NCBI GenBank assembly: GCA_049999725.1
Contig: JBNGIS010020739.1
Location: 1 to 49,395 of the forward strand
From: Haplomitrium mnioides
Taxonomy: Eukaryota; Marchantiophyta; Haplomitriopsida; Calobryales
Reading direction: 5' to 3'
Length of the DNA stretch: 49,395 nt
Part shown: positions 10,331 through 21,150 of the stretch, piece by piece
Numbering within the stretch: position 1 is the stretch's first letter
Layout: each line of letters opens with the position of its first letter
Notes under the pieces: model-generated
Databases searched by the model: none
The model's input: only the letters and a program-made list of their open reading frames with translations
What the model was told of the DNA's origin: nothing
Made by a program: the position numbers and the translations under genes

Positions 10331-11790
10331 ACAAGCAGGTTTTTGGATGTGCATTTCGGAGGCTTGCTAGGAGGTGTCTTCTATGTATATTCGGAGCTGC
10401 GATTTCGGGAGTGCTCGAGGATGCGTTGTCCAGTGGTGTTTATTTTCTCAGAGCAGAATTTTTGGAGGTTGTGTTGCTTCTTTCTGTCTGAGAGTTGTTG
10501 TTAGGGTTTTTGGAGGTTCCCTTGGATATGACATCTCGCATTTTTCGGAGATGTGGACTTGAGTTTTCGGAGACCTGTTTTGTTTGCAATTCGAAAGTGA
10601 GACGCGTGTCATTTTTGGAGGCACAAACTTGGATTTTGGAGGCCGCAATTCAGAGGTGTGCATATCAGAAGTCGGAAGTGCACGTATCAGAAGTGTGTTT
10701 TTGGTGGTCAACACTTCGTTTTTGGAGAGGTGTTCATTGCGTGTCATTCGAAGATTGCATTTGTTTTTGGAGGTGATCATCTTTGGTGGTGCGCGTGCGT
10801 GTGACTCGGAGGTGAATAACTCGGAGGTGCGGACGTCAGGGTTTCAGAGGTGGTCTGTTAGGTTTTCAAACGTGCAGTGTCAAGGTTTCGGAGGTCTCTC
10901 TTCGGAGGTGTGTCTTTTTCAGAAGTGTCGTTTTGACTTAGAGGCGTATTTTGTTACGTGTTCGGAAGTGCATTTGCTTCGAGCTTGGAGGTTCATTGCA
11001 TAGTTTTGGGTTCAGCCAGAAGTTCTTTCGGAGGTGTTTCATTTTTACGGAGGTTGCGTTTTCGGAGGTGTTCGGCTCAGAATAGCAGGAACTTGGAGGT
11101 GCTCGGGGATTGGAGGTTTCGGTGTCGTTCACTTGGAAGCGCCGTTTTGGCGATTGGGCTTCGTGTTTCAGAAGTGTATCTGGTTTGCAAGAATTTGATC
11201 GGAGGCGTGTTTTGATTTTCAGAAGCTCATTCATAGGTATCTCGTATTCGGAGGTGAGCATTGTTACATTATCGGGGAGGTGCAATGGTTTTCTTGTGGT
11301 GATAGCCATTTTTGGAGGTGCAGAGACCCAAGTCGGAGATTCACGCTTGGATTTTAGAGGTTGGGAGTCGGAGGTGCGCCAGCGAGAGTGACTCGGAGGT
11401 CCTTGTTGAACTTTCAGGGGTAGGTTTGCCAGCATTTTGAGGGTTTCGAAAGTAGTTTTTTTTTTATTCGGATGTGCACTGGTGTTGCTTGGTGGTGCGT
11501 TTGGTTGGGTTGCGCCTGTGCAAGTCGGAGGTTCGTTGTCAGAGGTTCGCTTGCGAGTTTCGTTTCAGAGTTGCATTTTTTGGAATATTTCAGAGTTGTA
11601 TTCGGAGGTGCAGCAGTGTTTTTTCGGTAGCTTTGGTATTCACAATTGTGTTTTCGGCTTTCTTTGTGTTTGTAGGTGGAATAAGGGTTATTCGGAGGTG
11701 CAGTGTTGGGACTGTATTCAGCAAGTTTCCGGAAGTGTATTAGCAGAGGTGTTGTTAGGGTTTATAACGCATTTGGAGGTGTGTTTCTTC
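10330..11790 (+). repeat. Field of short degenerate TCGGAGGTG motifs
   Basis: The 9-mer TCGGAGGTG occurs exactly at 10806, 10821, 10902, 11028, 11062, 11248, 11368, 11602 and 11692. Many one- or two-base variants (TTGGAGGTG, TCAGAGGTG, TCGGAAGTG, TTGGAGGCA) lie between them, always on the plus strand, at irregular spacing of roughly 15-60 bp. In one frame each yields Ser-Glu-Val, which gives several spurious frames a repeated look. There is no fixed unit length, so this is not a classical tandem array. It leads directly into the broken frame starting at 11818 and could be an unusual leader or upstream region. Its function is unknown. Confidence 0.7.
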
Positions 11791-11817
11791 GGAAGTGAGT
11801 TAGATTGTTGTTTTGAG

Positions 11818-12570
11818 ATGAGTGGAGAGAGGCTTTCCTTGCCTAGTTTCAAGGGAGTCATAATTCCCTCAGACTGGAAGAAGGAGAAGTTGATGGTAGA
11901 GAGGATCGGGCTCTTGGGCTTGTTTGAGATGCCGTGGCAGATGTATTCTCCGGCTATAGTGGCGGAGTTCATGGAGGGACTCAAGGGTCATGAGGTAACT
12001 GTGCGAGGGAACAGTTTCGACATCACCATTACTCTTATTCACAATGTGTAAAAGCTCTCGAGTAATGAGCAGAATGAGCTTATGCTGGCAAGAAAGGAGG
12101 ACATACTTCCTTTGATGGTGCCTGGGACTGTGGGTCATAAGGATAGGTGGACAGTGAGAGATGTACAAGATCAAGGGCTGCGATGGGTGGTGGCCACATG
12201 GGCAGCTCTTGTGACTCCTAAGAAGGGATCTTATATTTTAGGGAGATTTTTACTTATGCTTTATAGAGGTGCAACAGGGACCCGCTATCGATGGGCGTCC
12301 TTGTTTTGTGAGGTTGTTTTGAGGATGTTTTCCATGAGGAGCCAGACTACTTGTGTGGGATCAGCTGTTTACCACATATTGCATCATGTGGGTTTGCTCA
12401 AGGAAGCGAAGAGGAGGGAGATGGATAGGATGAGATCTTACATGTCCATTCCTCCGAGGGTGACATCGTTGGTAGTGATGTTACCTACTTTAGATACAGA
12501 CACCTCCTATACCACGGGAGGACATCATGGAGGACATGGTGACTCCTCCACCACATGTGGGGAGCACTAA
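11818..12570 (+). pseudogene. Plant-transposon-associated protein, N-terminal part (broken)
   Basis: From ATG at 11818 the frame is open to 12570 except for one TAA at 12049-12051. The product starts MSGERLSLPSF and includes IVAEFMEGLKGHEVTVRG followed by a hydrophobic DITITL stretch. That resembles the VREFYANL...VRGK core of the putative plant transposon protein domain often encoded in plant retroelement-derived repeats. A second conserved-looking block, WVVATWAALVTPKKGSYILGR, follows. The frame also stays open upstream to 11437, but there it only translates the TCGGAGGTG field, so I take 11818 as the start. The TAA may come from CAA. The reading shifts to the next frame near 12500-12530. 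The family link is by pattern only and moderately uncertain. Confidence 0.5.
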
Positions 12571-13437
12571 GATGACGGTGATATGGTCATTTGTTGCTTT
12601 TGACGAGCGAAGGAGGAGTGGACGAGAGAGTGGTGGAGTGTCACGAGATGCCACTCCAATTGAGACGTTTGAGGGAGGAGACACTGAGCTCGAGGGGGAC
12701 GATCCAACTAGACCACCTGTGGTGAGTTGTGGAGCAGATGTTCCAACATCAGTGCCCACTTTGAGGGAAACATAGGCCCCATCTGCAAAGGCGGGATCGT
12801 CTACGCAAGGAGACGAGTTGTTGGTAGTGTGTGATGAGTTAGTCCACGCAGCTTCTAGGTTGCAGCGACATACGACTACATTGTGAGCAAGTATATTACA
12901 TGAGCGGGAGAGAGCGGTGGTGGATCCTTTGACCACACTGAAGTATGTGGCATTGATGACTAGACATAGCGAGTTACAACATAAGCTCGTGCGTACTTAG
13001 ATGCGGACTTCTTGGGAGCGTCAAGTTTTGGTGGATCGAGTATGAGGGATGCAGAGTTTGGCAATTGAGTTGGGTTTATCTCTTGCGGATGCACATCAGA
13101 GTGTGGCAAATCATGCTGCAAGATTGGAGGAGATGGGAGCTCTAAGCTACAAGGCGGCAACGTATGATGCTTTGGTGACCCAGGGTGATGGGCCTCCCAA
13201 GCATGTGCGAGCAATATTGGAGGAGGTGGCGACTTCCACTCTTGGCCAATTTGACCATTTGTATGGGAGTCTTCGTGTTGAGAATGTGGTTTTGTCATGT
13301 TCTATTCAATCAAAGGCAAAAGCTGAGGAGAGGTTGAAGAGGCGTGTGTCTCACCTTGTGGCCATGGTTGAGGGGAGAAAGGAGATAGAAAATGAAGAGA
13401 TTCAAGATGCGGAGGTACGAAGAAAGAGAGAGAGAGA

Positions 13438-13484
<47 letters not shown>

Positions 13485-13630
13485 GTGAGAGAGTGGAGGA
13501 GATGATTGGCTCCACTATTGTGCTACCACCTACTACTACTTTTTTTGAGAAGAAAAGGAGAGCTGAGTTTTTGGCAGAATCTAGTGTAGCTCCACTTCAT
13601 GTGGGCGAATTCTTAGCCTTTGTGTGTTAG
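12527..13630 (+). pseudogene. Plant-transposon-associated protein, C-terminal coiled-coil part (broken)
   Basis: This is a continuation in frame 2. It is open apart from stops at 12773 (TAG), about 12883 (TGA), about 12999 (TAG) and about 13043 (TGA), each explicable as CAG to TAG or CGA to TGA. The translated text is charged and helical: QRHTTTL, a HERERAVVDPL segment, ARLEEMGALSYKAATYDALV, then KAKAEERLKRRVSHLVAMVEGRKEIE. A GA microsatellite is read as an Arg-Glu repeat. The stop is TAG at 13628. It reads as the C-terminal half of the same ancestral protein as 11818-12570 (about 600 residues in total), with a long coiled coil. Function unknown; inactive here. Confidence 0.45.
13425..13480 (+). 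repeat. (GA)n microsatellite
   Basis: An almost pure AG/GA run of about 56 bp inside the broken frame, read as alternating Arg and Glu. It was probably expanded by slippage after or during decay. Confidence 0.9.
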
Positions 13631-13736
13631 GAGAAACGCTCACTTTGGTTTGGCAAAGTTTAAATAAGCCAATTAGGTAAAAATATGTTTAAAGTGTTAA
13701 ACATAAAAGAAAAACACCTTCCCTCCTCTTTTCCCA

Positions 13737-13797
13737 GTGGTTCGACCTCTGGTTTTGTCACTTCTGGACGATAGGAGTGCTACCACCGTATTACAGT
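13737..13797 (+). other. Possible relic of an LTR 3' end
   Basis: About 60 bp starting TGGTTCGACCTCTGG and containing AGGAGTGCTACCACCGTATTACA. By eye it aligns with the 3' end of the solo LTR at 22577-22634 (TGGTTCGATCCCTGG ... GGAGTGCTACTGCTGTGCTACGACA). No matching LTR start or target duplication was found, so it is a weak call. Confidence 0.3.
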
Positions 13798-15246
13798 TGC
13801 TGCCATGATCTAAAGAGGCCTTTGAATTACTACAACTTACCCTCTAACTTTTTGCAGTTCTTCCTCTTTGCACTATTGAGTTTGTTGTGCTCCATCTCTA
13901 ATTTTGATTTGCTGCAACTTCTTCTCTCCTAGCCCGGATCCTTGCATTGAATCTTGCTCCATCATGTTTCTTCTCCAGCCATCAATTTCTTCTTCATTTT
14001 CTTACTCTAGATCTCTTCCTTGCAAAGTTTCTCTTGCACTTCCTGCTACTGCAATTTTTCAGTAGTGGTTCTTTTTTTGCTGCTCTACTTTGGACAGGTT
14101 TCTCTAGCCCTCAAATTTCTGTTGCAGTCAATTCTTCTTGCAACAGCTCTTCTTTGAGCAAGTCATTGCTACCCTGCTCTAGCAATGTTCCATCTGCTTT
14201 TGGTGTTGCCAAATGATAGACACCTCTGCTTCAAGAAACCAGTAACTTGACAACCTTTGGCAGCCACATTGCACTCAACCTTCTTGATAGTAGCCCAAAT
14301 GCTCAAAAGTTTCCATCCATACTCCTGAGAAAACTCGTTTGGTTCACTCTCAAACAAAGCAGTGCTCTAGCTTGACGAAATGATCTGCTCAAAGATTGGG
14401 ATCCCTACTACTCAAACCAACAACTTGCACCTCCACAACCCACCTTTCAGAACCACAATGCTTCTTTAGCATTTTAGGGTTCTCCAAAACTCACACAAGC
14501 TTTTCTCAATGTTTTTCTGGTCCTTTGTTGCAGCTATGCAGTAGCCTTCAAAAATCATTGCCTCTTAAAAATACCTCTCACTCTTTCAATCTCGTTGTAC
14601 CAAAGCTCAAATTTCATGTATGTTGACCAACTATGATGATCAGGTTCCCAGGCTATCCATCTTTCAAATGTTTGTCGAGCTCCTACAACATTTCATCCAT
14701 GAGAATATATATGCACCATAACTGAGCTATTCAAGGCATGAGTGAAAGTGCTATGTCCCAGACGTTCCTGGCATGATTCACAAACCAATGTTTCACTTCC
14801 ATCTCTGCATATTTAGCTAGAGAGTAGTATTGCGATAGTCTACTTCCAAAGCTCTCTTCCATATGGACCTCACTCGGTGAAAGTTTTGCTGGCTCTCCTC
14901 CCATTGGGCATACTTTACCCACGCACTAATGTTCCATCACACTCTTCGAATTTAATCCTCAAACTCCTTTACAATGCCAAAGATCTTCATTTTGCATACT
15001 CCAACACCAAGATCTAATGAATCCATAAGCTCCTACAATTGGAACCCTTGGGGAGTACTTCTTGACTAGACTAGTTGGGCTGCCAGCATGTAGAACTGCT
15101 CTCAAAACAAATGGGCAATATTACAGAAAAATGGGTGTAACTTTCTGCATGTTCAATGAGTGTCTCCTATGAGGTGGAAGTAAAAGGGAATGCTTGGATT
15201 TGCATGTCCTTCTCCACGCAGTCCAAGGTCTTCACCTGCCAGTCTC
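13798..15246. other. Unassigned sequence left of element B
   Basis: No domain-bearing frame, tandem array or LTR pair was recognised. It sits where about 1.09 kb of R/U5 sequence of element B's left LTR would be expected, but I see no match to that part of the right LTR (30095-31183). Confidence 0.4.
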
Positions 15247-15301
15247 AAGAAAATAACTGCCAAAACAACAGTTATCCCCTTCCACTAATCACTACTACCA
15301 T

Positions 15302-15311
15302 TCTATATAAG
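15302..15311 (-). promoter_or_regulatory. TATA-like box in element B LTR (downstream one)
   Basis: CTTATATAGA on the minus strand, conserved at 31239-31248 in the right LTR. It lies downstream of both tandem modules in transcription sense. Confidence 0.45.
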
Positions 15312-15548
15312 AACATCTAACTATCTTCATCTGAACTACTATATTGTTAATCTAACTTTCAACTAATTACAGCAATTAGACCCTCTGTCTACTGCTATCT
15401 ACTGCCATAACAAACACTACTCTACAGGTAATTACTTAAAACTATCATGCTAACTAAATCCTACACTTGATTTCCTAGACTAGATCAGCAGAACATCCAT
15501 GGTAGCTTTCCTAAGATTCAGTTGGAAAGGCTCGATTTTCCCCAACTA

Positions 15549-15830
15549 TTTCCATGCTCGTAATAAGAACATTCCCAAGCTTCTCTTCTTTCTTTAACTC
15601 ATTGTAAGAACTTCTTCCTACGCTTCATTGTCACTAACTCCTTAGCTTGCTCGATGTAAGAACTACTCATCCTTCCTTTGGAACTAACTCCTTCAATCGC
15701 TCGACGTAAGAACAATGAATAAGTCCTCTTTTTAGTTAACTCGTTGACAAGCTCGCTGTAAGAACACCGCACGCGAGAGGCTCCTTTAACTAGCTCGTGG
15801 AAAAGCTTGATGTGAGAATGATAAACTCCG
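15549..15830 (-). repeat. Tandem ~50-bp module with GTTCTTACATCGAGC core
   Basis: On the plus strand, GCTCG(AT)TGTAAGAAC-like cores recur near 15556, 15598, 15650, 15701, 15752 and 15806, a step of about 50 bp. The same array is in the right LTR at about 31490-31770. Related GTTCTTA...GAGC cores occur in the solo LTR at 19709-22634 and in element C. It may be a reiterated promoter or enhancer element; function is inferred. Confidence 0.7.
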
Positions 15831-15954
15831 CAGATCCATTTCGAACTTTCTGAAGACATCTGATTCGAACTTTCATCATCACCTTCCTCTCATCTGAATC
15901 TTTGACATGTCACCCTTTCGGCCTATTAATCATTATCCCGCTTTGGATCCCTCT

Positions 15955-16115
15955 TAGCAGGGCTCCCCACATCGGAAGCTCAAATGGATCCCTTTTAACT
16001 GGACCCCTCCACATCAGATGTTCAAACGGAACCCTGGTAACTGGTTCTCTCCACATCGGAAGACTGATCGGAACCCCCTTAAGTGGGCTCCCCACTTAGG
16101 AAGGCTGGTTTCCGC
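15955..16115 (-). repeat. Tandem ~43-bp module (CCACATCGGAAG...GGAACCC)
   Basis: Three to four diverged copies of CCCCACATCGGAAGCTCAAA and relatives, each followed by GGATCCC or GGAACCC and a TTAACTGG-like tail, ending in AAGTGGGCTCCCCACTTAGG, which can pair with itself. It is repeated in the right LTR at about 31890-32050. Confidence 0.7.
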
Positions 16116-17070
16116 TCCATTCTTCGGATCGAATACTTGGACATCGGACCTCGACTCTTCGAAGATCACTTGTTCTTCAATAAAATCGTTCATCGCATCG
16201 CTCATTCTCATTCTTTGCACATCTGCTTCGCTCACTCTTATCCGATTTTTCATTTAATGACATTCAGCCTTCACCATTTTTCCTTTCGGTCACGCGAAAT
16301 CCTATGGTCAATTCTTCGCAGCAACCTTCCTTGTTTCAAAACACCTCCTTGCAGGTTGGGACATTCTCAAGGAGATTCGCACAGGGCCTTTGATTCGCAG
16401 AGACCTTTAGAACCTTCATTCACAGATCATAGCCTTTGTTTCTTCGAGTTTCCTACTACAACAAATTCTTCTCTCTCTTCCATTCGAGCAATCGCAGCAG
16501 TAAGGGGAAATTCTTCTTCATCGTTTCTTTCGCGCAGCCGCGACCATTCGATCCCAAATGTTCAATTCGCCAAATAGGACGCAGCACTGCCTCATTCAAT
16601 TGACACCATCATTTCAATTTCACAGCGTAGCATGCTTCATCCGCTCTCTTCATCGCAGAATTCTTTCATCGCAGGTCTTTAATTCACTTCATTATTTCAA
16701 AACAGCGTAGCACCTCCTTCACTTTTTGCTGGAGAAAATTTGTCGCTCAACAGGATATTGTTTTCGCCTAGATCACTCACCTTGCATTCAATTTTCCTTT
16801 CAACGCATTTCTCATTAGAACAGTTCATGAAGTAGTCGCCACGCAGCAATCTCCATCCACATTCATCTCGATTGCATTTCTTCATCAGGGATTCTCAGGG
16901 CTCCTTTAATTCGACATCCAGTCGCAGCAGCAGCTCCATTGATTGTTTTTTGCATGGGAGCTTTATAGAGATCTTCTCCTACACTTCCAATTTGCAAGGG
17001 GTCTTTTTCACAGGAGCTCATCAAACACAAGACCACCCACTTATCCCATAAGTCCTTCTCCAGAAGGCAT

Positions 17071-17085
17071 ACGCACTATATAAGC
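17071..17085 (-). promoter_or_regulatory. TATA-like box in element B LTR (upstream one)
   Basis: The minus strand reads GGCTTATATAGTGC, and it is conserved near 33012-33026. It lies beside a block (about 17185-16960) also recognisable in the solo LTR at 20040-20260. It is about 0.9 kb from the U3 start, so it competes with 15302-15311 as the promoter. Confidence 0.5.
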
Positions 17086-17951
17086 CTCTCACTCCTCTCT
17101 TCTTTCGAGAGGCTGCCCCCTAGAGGGGTGTAAGGCCACCGCATTTCCACTCTCCTACTCTTGGACGGACCTAGTTTAGGGCTCACCCTTCCCCAGTGTA
17201 CGATGTCCTCCGAGTGATCAAATAGGCTTAAAAATAGAGTAGTCTTCAGAGTAGTGGGCTTGGCTTGGCCCCCAACAGTAGGTTAGTTTTGTTAAAATAC
17301 TTTATTATTATTATTTTTTTTTTTTATACTTTATTTTTTTTATATATTAACTCAAATTTTCCTACAATCCTAACCAAAACAAAACCTATTACCCTATTTC
17401 TCTTATTTTCACATCTTATCCTATTATTCTATCCTACTAATAAACTCTTTCATTTTATGTTATTTATTACTCTGTCCTATTCTATTGCCCTACTCTAATT
17501 TTAAATCAAAAACAGAACCCTTTATTTTATTTTTCCATTTTATTTTATTTTTATTTTTATCTTTTATATTTTCAAATATGTTGGCTTCTCTATCCCTGTC
17601 CATCTTTCCAACCTCAGCCTTACTTGCTCCGACGGTCGTTATCAAGCATAATAATAAAATATCATCCTCTAGAGAAAGGCAACAAATTACCAACGTCCTC
17701 GATACATCTTGATCGTTGCTACTGGACCTTTCGGAATCTCCTGAGCTCAACACTCGATATCCCAATAAGGCGATCACGTCCAATAACCTTCTTACCAGTT
17801 GCTGAAGGTCACACCTCCTGATCATCGGCTCCTCTTATCTCACCAAAATCACCAATGACATGGAACATGCTCACTTATGTAGCTCATCACACTGCTACAA
17901 TGGAGTGTTTCCTTACTTTTCCCTTCTGAAGACCAAGACCATGTCACCACA

Positions 17952-17970
17952 TAGCCCCCTCCTCCACTGC
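17952..17970 (-). other. Polypurine tract of element B
   Basis: The minus strand reads GTGGAGGAGGGGGCTA directly before U3 (TGTGGTGACATG). It is a purine-rich plus-strand primer, just after the integrase stop. Confidence 0.85.
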
Positions 17971-17987
17971 GCAGCGACCTCGCAAGG

Positions 17988-19265
17988 CTAACACGGGGTA
18001 TGCTTCTTAACTCGGGCCCCATTCACCCTGGTCTCCAAAGACTCCCCACTCAATGTTAATAAATCCAAGGACCCGTTAGCATGAATCCTCTCAATAATAT
18101 ATGGACCCATCCATCTCACATGAAACTTCCCTGGAAACTTAATGTACCGATTGTCATATAGCAAGACCAAGTCCCCTTTGTTATAATCCATCTTCTTCAG
18201 CCGCCGATCGTGCTGGTCCTTCCTCTTTCCTTGCACCTTCTTAGTCTTCTGTAGGGCTAACACTTGGTCTTCTTCCAGCTTTATAAGATCCATCATTCTG
18301 CTCTGCAGACTTTCTGCCTCAAGTAGTCTCTTTGACTCACTGGTCCTCAAGGTCTTCACCTCCCACTCCACCGGTATCACTGTCTGCATTCCATAAACCA
18401 AGTAGAAGGGTGTCTGTTGAGTAGTCACTTTCTCTGCAGTCCTATATGCCCACAGAGCCGAATAGAGCTTCTCATCCCAGTCCCCTGCATGTGCTGTAGT
18501 AATCTTATTCAAAATTTTGCACGATAGTCCATTTGTCTTCTTAGTATGCCCATTGCACTTGGGATTATAAGGAGAAGTCTTCCGGTGCTTGATCATATAT
18601 ATATCGGTAAGTATATGAACCACTCCATTCAAAAAGTGCGTCCCACGATCGCTGACCAGTTCCAGAGGGCATCCAAATTGGTTAGTGATGTGATTGAAAA
18701 GGAACTTGGCCACCACTGGTCCATCATCCTTCTTGGTCGCCAACGCCTCTACCCACTTCGTGGCGTAATCCATACAAACCAATATATAACGATTCCTATT
18801 ATAGCGCGTTGCTGGAGTTATAGGTCCCACAAAGTTTATTCCCCATTTCTCAAATGGGGCCAAAGGCAAGATAGGTACCAAGGGCCAGCTTGAGGTACTG
18901 GTGGACTTACCAACCCGTTGACAAGGATCGCATTTCTTGATATAATCTAATGCATCCTTGTACATTGTGGGCTACCAGTATCCTGCAGCCAGTATCTTGG
19001 CCACCGTATTTCTCATAGCATAGTGACCACCCACTTGATCATCATGAAGCGCTGCAAGAACCTTACTCACTTCTGGTTCCTCCAGACATCGTCGTAAAGT
19101 CAAATCTGGTCCTTGCTTATACAAGACCCCTTTGTAAATCGTGTAGGGGGCAACTTTGTGTTGGAACACCGCCCTCTCCTCCGGTTGTTGGCTAGGTGCT
19201 TGTCTAGTCTGTAGATAGGTCCAGATTTTAGCATACCATGAATCAGGTGGACAGTCTCCTTCCAC
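17988..19265 (-). pseudogene. Element B integrase (catalytically mutated)
   Basis: The N-terminal H2C2 zinc region (HDDQVGGHYA ... CDPCQRVGK) spans the stop between the two open pieces. A TAG follows GYW, where relatives have a second W (TGG to TAG). The core piece 18965-17988 (325 residues) carries WGINFVGPI, VSDRGTHF and NPKCNGHTKKTNG. The first catalytic Asp is Asn (residue 44, codon 18836-18834), the second Asp is kept (residue 106), and the Glu 36 residues later is Lys (residue 142, codon 18542-18540). A C-terminal GPY/F module (FPGKFHVRWMGPYIIERIHANGSL) is intact, and no chromodomain follows. Two of three catalytic residues are lost, so the enzyme would be dead even without the stop. 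Confidence 0.93.
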
Positions 19266-19703
19266 TGCAAATAGCTCCTCATTTGGAAATTCATCCGACT
19301 GGTCCTCTTCAGCGGGAGACCCCGATAACCTCGATAGAAAATCAGCATTCTAGTGTGTCTTATCGGGCCTCACAAACTCAAATTCTTGGAGAAGGAGCAT
19401 CCATTGGGCAATCCTTCCTGATAGATCCGGTTTATTGACCAAATATTTCAATGCATTGTGGTCCACATGGAAAACGAATGGGTAGCCTAGCAGGTAATGT
19501 CTAAACTTTCTCAGTGCATGGACCATCCCCAATGCCTCCCTCTCTGTCACCGAATAGTTCTTTTCAACCAAACTGAGTTTTTGGCTAGCATAGTAGATAG
19601 GCCGGTCTTTGTTGGATTCACCTTTTTAGCTCAAAACACTACCAATTGCATGAGAAGACACATCCACATACACGTGGAATTTGTGTGTCCAATCTAGCGG
19701 TTG
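19266..19703 (-). pseudogene. Element B RNase H and RNase H-integrase linker
   Basis: Just left of the nested solo LTR the minus frame resumes with PLDWTHKFHVYVDVSSHAIGS (cut here to its key part), which holds the first catalytic Asp (VDVSS). REALGMVHALRKFRHYLL and FHVDHNALKYLVNKPDL follow, with the Glu and second Asp. Stops interrupt it, one within VLS*KGES and one at H*NADFLSRL (CAG to TAG). Its role is to degrade the RNA strand of the RNA-DNA hybrid during element replication. It is physically separated from its RT by the 2.93 kb insertion. Confidence 0.9.
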
Positions 19704-20889
19704 CAGGATGTGAGAGCATAGTCCCTGCAAAAGAATCGGAATTGACGTGGAGGATGCTCTTTTTGGCGCGGCAGAAATAAAGGAAGGTGTTATTTCTTGA
19801 GTTTTTGGGGAAAAGTTGTGGATATGGAAAAGAAAAGGAGTATAGCATAATGTGAAGAAGAAGAAAGGAAGAAGAGGCTGTGATATAGGGTGAGAATTAT
19901 TTTGAGGAAAAATAAATAAATAAAACCTTATCTAATTGTCAAGGGCCAGCCAGCCCCTATCCACATTTCTATCTATCTATGTTTCCTATTTTTGTTTCGA
20001 TGGACAGCTTGCCCAGGATATGTATTGTGGTAACTGTGCCCTGAACTAGGTCCGTCCAGGGGCAGAGAAGGAAGATGCGGTGGCCTTAGACCCCTAGTGG
20101 GGGATGCCTCTCGAATGAGCAAGAGAGGGGGTTAGTTTTATAGCTATACAAGTCTTTTTAGGGGTGCTTATGGGATATATAGCGAGCTCCTGGTGGAATG
20201 CAAATGAGAAGGGTGCTGTGAAGGAGGATCCGCGAGGAAGATCGAGCTGCGAGCTGATCCATGACGAAGCAGATGTTTAACGTGACGGATATAGACAACA
20301 ATGGAAGAATTGCATTTGAGGATTCAACTGCGGGATTAATGAAGGGGTGCCCATTCTTCGACATTGATCTCGAGTACTATCGGGAGATGACTTCATAACA
20401 TCGGAATGGTGTGAGAAGTAAATAAGCATTTTCAATGGTTCGTCCCTGATGCAGTTGGTCGTCGGGAAGTTATTTGCGTCATTAGGGGAAAATATGGAAT
20501 TTGAGGAGGATGAGGATCTGTTCCTTACCAAGAACATGAATAAGAGCACGTCGCGTGGCTGAGAATCAAATGAAGAGAACGAAGTGCGGAAGGGAAAATT
20601 CGAATTCATGAGGAAGTTCTTCGTGTTGGTGGGCAATTGAACAAGAAGAAGTAATCGGAATGCCGCAGCGGGAGGAGTAATTGAAGTAGAGATCTGAGGA
20701 GGCTCTGGCTGAGAAATTGATCGCTGGGATTCGACAGGGGTTCGGGTCGGAAGAGATTAAACAACCAAGCGAAAGGAATGCAGCGCCTGGCCGAGAATCG
20801 ACAGAAGGAGATCGCTGCTCTAGAGGAAGAAATTGATGAACTTAAAAGTTTAAATTTAAAAAGAGGAGAATGAAAAGGATGTTCCGCGA

Positions 20890-21150
20890 AAGGTCCGTGA
20901 TCCGAGGGGAGTCCGTAGGCAGTGATCCGAAGTGAAGTCCGTAGTCCATGAGCGGAAGAGTAGTCCGTGAAGGAAAGGTCCGTGAGTCCGAAGAAGGCTT
21001 CGGAACTCCGCCTTCCGATGTGGGGTACCCCGGTTACGGGGGATTTAGTTTTGTGTCCGTGTGGGGATCCGAAGAGGGAGACCCCGGTTTAAATGGTTCC
21101 GAGTGGAGTTCCGAAGTGGGGAGACCGGTTAGGAAGGTGACTTTCCGAGG
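20890..21150 (+). repeat. LTR tandem module 1 in solo LTR 1
   Basis: Repeats of GTCCGTAG/GTCCGTGA, then TTCCGATGTGGGGTACCCCGG, GTGGGGATCCGAAGAGGGAG and GTTCCGAAGTGGGGAGACCGG units. This is the same module, in sense orientation, as 15955-16115 in element B and 38030-38590 in element C. Confidence 0.6.

Larger units (their letters stand above)
15247..17951 (-). repeat. 3' LTR of element B, U3-side 2.7 kb only
   Basis: It matches 31184-33883 closely over its full length. On the plus strand it ends CATGTCACCACA, that is, on the minus strand U3 starts TGTGGTGACATG. Similarity stops abruptly at 15247 (AAGAAAATAACTGCC onward is shared), and the R/U5-side 1.09 kb present in the right LTR is missing or replaced. 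Inside are two tandem modules (15549-15830 and 15955-16115) and TATA-like boxes at 15302-15311 and 17071-17085. Confidence 0.9.

Noticed and set aside
10448-11435. Overlapping frames of 85-165 codons on both strands
   Set aside because: They arise from the TCGGAGGTG field (Ser-Glu-Val on plus, Pro-Pro-Lys type text on minus) and lack domains.
13423-13483. Arg-Glu repeat protein
   Set aside because: Simple translation of a GA microsatellite within a broken frame.
16083-16577. 164-codon plus-strand frame
   Set aside because: Lies antisense in element B's LTR, is not kept at full length in the other LTR copy (32020-32331 is 103 codons), and has no domain.
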